Shown: piece after piece, positions 57,701 through 64,000 of the stretch
How the letters are laid out: each line of letters opens with the position of its first letter
How positions within the stretch are numbered: position 1 is the first letter of the stretch
Origin: Pseudopithomyces maydicus
Taxonomy: Eukaryota > Ascomycota > Dothideomycetes > Pleosporales > Didymosphaeriaceae
Direction of reading: 5' to 3'
Assembly (NCBI GenBank): GCA_026873275.1
Contig: JANTUC010000005.1
Location: forward strand, 1,984,001-2,048,000
DNA: 64,000 nt
The notes under the pieces: generated by a model
The model's input: only the letters and a program-made list of their open reading frames with translations
The model's database searches: none
What the model was told of the DNA's origin: nothing
Made by a program: the position numbers and the translations under genes

Positions 57701-59719
57701 AAACTAGCAGTCGTTGACAGGCTACGTCTATGAGATTTGAGGAGCTACCGAAATGTTTCAATAGCGAATCTAAGATGATGGATTAACTCCACAAATCGCA
57801 GTTGCATACAATGCAAATTAATCCAGCTAATGTAATGAGCTCGTAAATCATCACGAACATTTGCTGCATCGTATTCTCTACACGGAAACATCCTTTTTTC
57901 TAATCAAGTGATATGCTTCAAAGCCCTTGATACAACCAGAGTCAACTGATGCTTCGAGAGTATGCCTAACCCAGATCCTTTCCACAACAACATGAATAAT
58001 TTACCAAAGAATAAAAATCCAGATGATTGTTTACAGCATCTTGAAACTCAGCTCATCTATGAAAAGCGAATTTTCTGGAACAAATCCATCATCTATCTGA
58101 ACTCTTGTGTTTAGCATTTTGAAAAAGCAGCAGCTGAGTATAAGCTGACTAGGTTCAAATGCTTGGTAGGGTAAAACGTTGTCACCCCTCTTGTGACAAT
58201 ATAAAAAGTGGCGTATCTGAACTCATAATTTGATAAAATAGGATATCGTTTCCCTTAACCGCCAACCCTCCACAAAGTGTTATTCAATTCCCACCTGCTA
58301 CCATACACAGCATCACTGGTACAATTAACACCACATGAAGCTAGTACACCAGATAGTAAAAAAGATATAGCACAGCCTAAATAAACCTGCAACAGCGAGC
58401 AACCCATATCATGTCTCACGAGGCTAATAATATAATATTCACTGCTAACCACGAGCCCAACCCGAGATATAGCTGATCATCGAAATACCAAACAAAAGCT
58501 ATCCCACCACAGTCGATTGGTCGGCTCTTGAACCATTTTGCCATGTTACCGGATAATTTCATGAGCCAAGAGAAGATATTTACAATTTTATTTTAAATGT
58601 GATAGAAATACCGACAAGAATACACCAGGTACAATACCTCGAACTGTTCATCACTTAGAACAAATTGAAAAGTGAAAAACTAATACCCACTTTATTCGTG
58701 GTGCTCATGTCGTGTGATGAACATTTGGTGTCAAACCCACTGCTCACCCACCCACTCACTCTACAGAAACGTTCCAGTGTCACAACACGTTGGAAAAATA
58801 CTATTGAGAAATATATATGATTGAATTGATTGCGCACCTACGGGCATTTCGATATTCACGATCTGCTCGCTCTGTGTCAGGGGGACAACAATTGACATGT
58901 TGCACTTACACATCATTGAGCTCCCTCACGTCTTCTGGTCTGTGTATTACTAATGACGTCTGTGGGCCTACGCCGAAATCAGGCCACTTACTAAGTTAGA
59001 CGTACCTGAACCTATACCCAGACGTACTCTTTATTACTGCTTTGGGTTTACGCTCAGAGTCTAATTGTTACCACTTATGTACAGCACTCATAAGCCACTT
59101 TTGACGGCAATCACATCAAATACATCACTCCAAAAATAAAAAACGTGTTCTGACACAAGATAACTCCCATACGTACTTTTCCTCATGTCATGAATTAAAA
59201 TACATACTTTCACAAAGCTACCTCCTCACCTACCCTACAGCCACCCAGCCCATCATCCAGAAAGCACACACATCAAAAACACCTTCCATTCCACCCACGC
59301 CAGCCATTTACACATGCTGTTGTAAGTCTAAACAGGAAAGACATCATCCCTCTCGCCCTTTGATGAGAAAAAAAGGGGGTAGGAGCAAAAGGTCGTCTTG
59401 CAAAACAACCAGCGCCAGTCGCCCCGCCCGCCAGCATTAGTACAAACTCGCCACACAAGAGAGGGAAACACAGCCTGCGCCCGCTAGTTATGACGATAGA
59501 AGTAGAAACCGAACCATCGATTGATCGAAGAACAAAAAAGGATTGGGAAAGGCGCTATCAATCGGAACTCGGGCGCGCGGATGATCCCCAACGCGGCTTT
59601 GGACTCTGCATATGCCGCCGGGCTAGCAAGTGCGTCAGCTGCCGAAAAGAAAGAGAGGAACAGGAGGGTATCAGAGAAGACGAGGGTATAGAAAGACGGG
59701 TCATGGTGCAATGATCTGC
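51777..59719. other. Gene-poor region, AT-rich from about 56.7 to 59.3 kb
   Basis: Nearly 8 kb with no frame that is long, protein-like and spliceable. The left part (to ~56.5 kb) has mixed composition; the right part is AT-rich with short frames only. No transposase, reverse transcriptase, terminal repeat or tRNA could be recognised. CpA and TpG remain common, so obvious heavy RIP mutation is not evident by eye. The last ~250 bases are the 3' untranslated side of the DUF2433 gene. Confidence 0.55.
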
Positions 59720-62014
59720 TTATGACTCGCCTCCCGTCGATGCGGTTGCACCTTCACCCTGACCACCCCGGTTGAACCCGCCCCGTCCGCGTCCGCGTCC
59801 ACGCTGGCCGCCACGGTCGCCACGGTCGCTGCCGCGGTAGTTTCCACCACGGCCACGGCCACCGCGACCACCTTCGCTGTCGGAAGCACCACCGCTGCGG
59901 TATCCACCCTGGGCGCCTCCACGGCTGCTACCCTGCCAGGTGCCGGCACCACCACGGGGGTATCCGGAGGGCTCCTTGTAAACCCTAACGCTGGGCTTAG
60001 TTTGGTCCTTGTTGTTCCTAGTCTCGAAGGGAATACGGTTGAGAGCGGCCATCATGTCTGAGTTGGAGGGAAAGTGAGCGACGTAGAAGTGCTTAATCTT
60101 CTCGATCTTCTCGCATTTGGCCTTGTCATCCTCAGCGAGCAGGCTGCGGGCCTCGTCCTCATCCTTGACGTTCTGGATGAAGAGAGCCTTGCTGTCCTTG
60201 CGCTCCGGTTGCTCACGAGGCTCTCTAGGGGCCGGCGATGCAGTCTTCTCGGGAGCAGCAGTGCCATTGGGCTTCACCTCACTGGGAATAGCCTTCTCTG
60301 CGGCAGCATTGGCTGGAGCATTGGAAGCGTTCGGTTGAGGCGTGGCAGGCTTGATAGGCTCCTTCGGTGTGACAGCTGCAGGGGATGGACCAGTCCGAGC
60401 GGGCGCAGCAGGCTTAATGTTCTGCTGTTGTTGCGGAACAGGTGGGGTTGCGACCGCCGGGCGGGCTTGAGGAGCAGATGGCGGGGCTGAAGGGCGTCCT
60501 TGTGCTGGAGATGGTTGAGCTGCGGGGCTAGGGGCAGTTGGGGGAGCTGTGGCAGCAGCCGGAGCGGGAGCAGCAGCTTGTGCCTGGGGAACGGGCTTAG
60601 CACCGCGGTGTGCGAAGTTGAAGCCTTGTGCCCTCATCTCTGTGCCGATGCGACCGTTGTCGATGTCCAAGACCAACCATCCGTAAGCGGCGTCAGCCAG
60701 GTTGAAGTTCCACATATTCTTGAACGCGCTCTCGTCGATGACGCCACTCTGAGGTCCTGGAGCCGGGCCACCGAATGGGTTACCACCGTTAGCAACAGTG
60801 GGCATCTTCCCGACGATCTCCAGGGCGAGTTGCAGAAGGCGCTGCTGGGCCTCGCTGTCGGCAACTGCGGGCTCTACCTCCGACTTGACGGTGTCCCACA
60901 CATCGTTGAAAGAGGTTTTTGAGGCAGCGAGCTTGCCACGGTAGTGATCGAGGGTCGGGTTGACGCTGAACTCGTTATAGGAACTGCCGTATCGGAAGTG
61001 AAGGCCAGCGGAAATGGAGAAGTCGGCTTTGAGGGTAACGGAAAGCTGATTCAGCAGACCCTCACGAGCGGGAGAGGCGTGGGTGACGAATATGCGCGTC
61101 TCGGTGGGGTCGTAAACACGGTTCGCTGTATCCACGAGCTCACCCATCTGCAGCAGAGTGGTCCACATTGTGCCCTGTCCACCAGCAATGGTTGTCCGGC
61201 CTTCTCCGTTGTCGAACAACTTGTGCATAACTACAGCGCCACCAAGACCCAACAGGCGGAGCTTGACACCGCCGACATCAAGCAGCCGCGAGTGTGCCTC
61301 GTCTATGATGTGAAGGTTGTCGATCTTGTACTCGCCAGACCGCAGCTTCTCCAAGACCTGGACATCCTCGCAGGCTCCCCACACGGTATACACGGGCACA
61401 TTGAGGGTGTATTGCTTGTTGAGGAAGAGGGAAGCTCGGAGAGGGGTAGGTGTTCACGCTGGAAGCGGTCCTTGATGGATGGCTGGGGTGGGGCCTGGGC
61501 GATGGAGCGCTTGACCGCATCGCTAAGGAGGGGCGAATACTGGGCGACGTGCTTGAGGGTCCTGGGACGGGTCAGCATGTGCGGCTCGGGTTACCAAGGC
61601 TGTTGTTCGTGTACGAACTTCTCGGCGATGCGATCTAGCGACTTGTCGTCGTAGAAGCCGAAGTCGCCAGTGTGGATGATGTAGTTTGCCCGCGCATCTG
61701 CGGCGAGCTGGTTGAGCGACTGCAGGTTACCTGTGACCATCAGCATCCTCAGCGAGCAAATCACAGTGTGCATGACGCACCTCGCACATCTGCCACACAC
61801 AGGACCCTGACGCTGCCTTGCTGTATCACGCGGCCCTGGTTGGGGAGCAGCGGGACGGCGCCAGGCACGGGACCTGAGGGGCGGCGCCGTTGGGGAGGTA
61901 GCTGTTGCCGGGGTATGGGCGCGGCTGGTTGGGAGCTTGCTGGAGAAAGGTTAGCAGGTGCGGGGTGATGGCAGGAGCACGAGGAGCACGAGGAGAGAGG
62001 CGTACCGAAGCCAT
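59720..62014 (-). CDS. DUF2433 metallophosphoesterase-like protein with RRM-like and RGG tail (two apparent frameshifts)
   Basis: Exons: 62014-62006 (MAS), 61939-61781, 61730-61619, 61561-59720; introns 66, 50 and 57 nt. The N-terminus is Pro/Asn-rich (PNQPRPYPGNSYLPNG). The phosphoesterase-like domain follows with VRVLCVADVRGNLQSLN, YIIHTGDFGFYDD, HVAQYSPLL, VPVYTVWGACEDV, HIIDEAHSRLLDVGG and VTHASPAREGLLNQLS. The usual DxH of calcineurin-type enzymes reads ADVRGN, lacking the His. An Ala/Pro-rich linker of ~150 residues leads to KALFIQNVKDEDEARSLL...FYVAHFPSNSDMMAALNRI, which looks like an RRM fold, then an RGG tail (RGGRGRGGNYRGSDRGDRGG). The frame must move by one base at G runs 61878-61881 and 61429-61431 on the plus strand; both neighbours of each are family-like. 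Sequence error is more likely than decay. Confidence 0.8.
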
Positions 62015-63039
62015 AGAGACGGAGGAGGAATCCAGGTTGCGGAGGCCAGGTGGAGCTGCAGCGGCGACGAGGGCGGGGTGAGGCGGTATTAGGGTATCGT
62101 GGAGGGGACGCAGAGACAGGGAGATGCGGGCCGCCTGCTTGTCGGGTGAAGGTGCAGAGTAGGGTGTTGTTCGAGCGAAGTCGTGCCTGCTGTGTTTTTG
62201 AAAACTGAGCTCCCTCCAGCGCACCCACGTCGATGGAACGGGCTTAGCGCAAACGCCCCCATCTAGCCTATCACCACGGGCCTCGATTGTACCTGATCAA
62301 TCTTTCGCTGCGAGCCAACGGCGCCCATTGTGTCTCTGCTGCCGCTTTTCTGCATCGTCTTTCCATCTCGAGTCGTCCATCACGGCCTGCTCGACCACCA
62401 TAATGCCTCACTTCGCCCCTTGCGCTGCCGGGCTGCCTGCTCCAGCGCGCGCGTCTCCTTCACCGTCGTACCGAGCTCGCTGAAACGCGTGGCACACAGC
62501 AGCACCGGCACACACGCCGCTCACCAGACGGGCTATGGTGCCCCTACAGTCTACACACCAACGAGCTCCGTCTGCTCACCAGCCAAGACGTTCCTGCCCT
62601 GTGTCTTGGGTGGGCAGCGCCAGTCCTCACCTCCCAGCTCGCTACCCGCGGCCTACGGTACAGGTAGCTGGGAGAAGCTAAAATCCCAACTGTACGTATC
62701 CGTCTGGCTCTGCACCAATCTGCCCTTCTCCATTCCCACTCCACACGTCGCGCACGCCATCTGCAGAGCGATACACGGCTACACGGTACACACGTGTGCC
62801 TCTCTCGCTGCGAGAGCTCTGAGCTCTCGCCAATGGCTAGCGTCCACCTCGGCGCCGCCCCGCAGTTGTGCCGGTGTGAACCCTGCCTCGCCCAACTTTT
62901 TTCGAGTGCGGGCAAAATCCCACTTTCTGCCAAAACACGCTCCTTCCTTCTCCTCACTTTTCTCCTCCACCCCTCTACCTGCTGCGGCTTACCATTCTCT
63001 CTCCAGGCAATCTGTGCTACATTTGAAGGCATAGCAGCC
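62015..63039. promoter_or_regulatory. Divergent promoter region between DUF2433 gene and KAP123
   Basis: 1.0 kb of GC-rich, pyrimidine-rich sequence separating two oppositely transcribed starts. Long open frames on both strands reflect base composition. No further gene is supported. Confidence 0.55.
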
Positions 63040-64000
63040 ATGGATGAGCAGCAGTTCGTCGGCCTCCTCGAGGCGCTTTTGCAGCGTATGTTGTCCCCGC
63101 CCTCCCTCCGCCGCTGCAAGGCTGCACCTTCACCACAGACTGCCCGGCCAGCCATTTCTGCCGTCTGCCCTAGGATGCGCAGTACAGAACCAGAAGAGCA
63201 CAGGAATCATATGCAGGCTTTGCACTGTCCTCTCCTTCTCTGTATTGCGCACCCTGAAGCAGCACCGACGAGAAATGCGCATGCGTAGGGCCGTCCGAAG
63301 GAAGTTTCAGCGTCGCGCGCCCAACATTTTACCTATCCATCATCGATACTGACTTGCTACAGCCGACACTGAGCGTGTCAAGTCTGCCACTGCGTCGCTG
63401 AACAAGACCTACTACACCTCTCCTGCCTCGCTTAATGCACTTCTTCAGATCATCTGCAACCACCCCAAGCCTGAGCTTCGCCAGTTGGCCGCCGTCGAGG
63501 CCCGCAAGCTTGTGTCGAAGCACTGGGCCAACCTTCCCGCTGACCAGAAGTCGAGCCTGCGTAACCAGATCTGCCAATTCACACTGAATGAGGACACCAC
63601 CCTCACCAGGCATTCGGCTGCCCGTGTGATCGCTGCGATCGCGACCAGGGACTTCGAAGATGGCGAGTGGGGTGATCTCCCCGCTTTCCTCCAGCAGGCG
63701 GCCACCAGCTCTTCTGCCAGGCACAGGGAGGTTGGTACATACATCATCTGGACCACCCTCGAGACTGTTGGCGATGCCTTCCCAGGAAAGAAGGCTGATC
63801 TGTACAGCCTGTTCAGCTCCACCATCAAGGATCCTGAGAGCGCTGAAGTCCGTGTCAACACCATGCTGGCTCTGAGCAGGCTGGCTATGCTGTTGGAGCC
63901 GGATGAGGAGCCCAAGGAACTGGCTTTGTTCCAGGATACCATCCCCGGTATGGTGGCTGTTCTCCAGGCTACCGTCCAGGAAGGTGACGAGGACCATGCT
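63040..64000 (+). CDS. KAP123: Importin-beta family karyopherin Kap123 (importin-4), N-terminal part
   Basis: Nuclear import receptor for ribosomal proteins and histones; the gene is cut by the right edge of the window. Exon 1 is 63040-63085 (MDEQQFVGLLEALLQ), then a 277-nt intron (63086-63362), several times longer than others here, then exon 2 from 63363 onwards, open to the end. Joined sequence reads PDTERVKSATASLNKTYY, the importin N-terminal motif, and LRQLAAVEARKLVSKHW, the conserved first HEAT repeats. Next is RHSAARVIAAIATRDF and further HEAT repeats with DLPAFLQQA and REVGTYIIWTTLET. The 228 visible residues are about a fifth of the expected ~1100. Confidence 0.9.

Noticed and set aside
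56600..59250. AT-rich block as a RIP-mutated transposon
   Set aside because: CpA and TpG dinucleotides look common rather than depleted, and no element-derived protein fragment or terminal repeat could be seen; not excluded, but unsupported.
61761..62228. 155-codon minus frame as an alternative N-terminus of the DUF2433 gene
   Set aside because: It has no ATG at its start and its upstream part is low-complexity; the short MAS exon spliced at 62005/61940 gives a better N-terminus.
1..64000. tRNA genes, rRNA, CRISPR arrays or riboswitches
   Set aside because: No B-box-like GGTTCRANNCC with a matching A box was noticed in intergenic DNA, and no regularly spaced repeat-spacer pattern is present.

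Overview
The window is nuclear DNA of a filamentous ascomycete. Most protein genes are cut by short GT-AG introns (mostly 45-65 nt), and the gene set is fungal: pectin lyase, tyrosinase, a HET-domain remnant, an HMT1-type ABC transporter, Tfb3, Bud27, an ataxin-10/Ctr86 homologue and Kap123. The secreted plant-wall and phenolic enzymes suggest a plant-associated or saprotrophic Pezizomycotina species, possibly a Dothideomycete; that is an inference from gene content only.

Left part (1-16.3 kb) is rich in secreted and membrane proteins: a type-B carboxylesterase, two small unknown proteins, a DHA1-type MFS exporter, a pectin lyase, a secreted lactonase-fold beta-propeller protein, a small membrane protein and a secreted S28 serine peptidase. 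The middle (17-28 kb) is a compact housekeeping block: ataxin-10/Ctr86-like, TFIIH subunit Tfb3 (divergent from Bud27/URI), an isochorismatase-like hydrolase and an RGG-rich protein. From 28 to 38.6 kb it becomes accessory again: a 5'-truncated HET-domain remnant, a tyrosinase and a 1774-residue mucin-like surface protein. Then come a lipid-anchored EGO/Ragulator-type small protein, a Cys-rich zinc-binding-like protein, an HMT1-type half ABC transporter, a small Cys-rich protein, a DUF2433 phosphoesterase-like protein with an RRM-like and RGG tail, and the 5' end of KAP123, which runs off the right edge.

Intergenic space is very uneven. Housekeeping genes sit 300-500 bp apart, whereas 42.6-45.6, 48.2-51.4 and 51.8-59.7 kb contain almost no convincing genes; the last stretch becomes clearly AT-rich from about 56.7 kb. 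Short tandem repeats occur in several of the gaps, including a 50-bp three-copy repeat whose units begin with hairpins.

The most notable quality signal is that four minus-strand genes need what looks like one missing base (two in one of them) to keep a family-consistent reading frame, usually at a run of C in the coding strand. This is either sequence error or recent decay. The most notable biological signals are an HMG-box-like segment inside the ataxin-10 homologue, the phosphoesterase-RRM-RGG architecture of the DUF2433 protein, and the large mucin-like surface protein. No clear previously undescribed multi-gene system was found.
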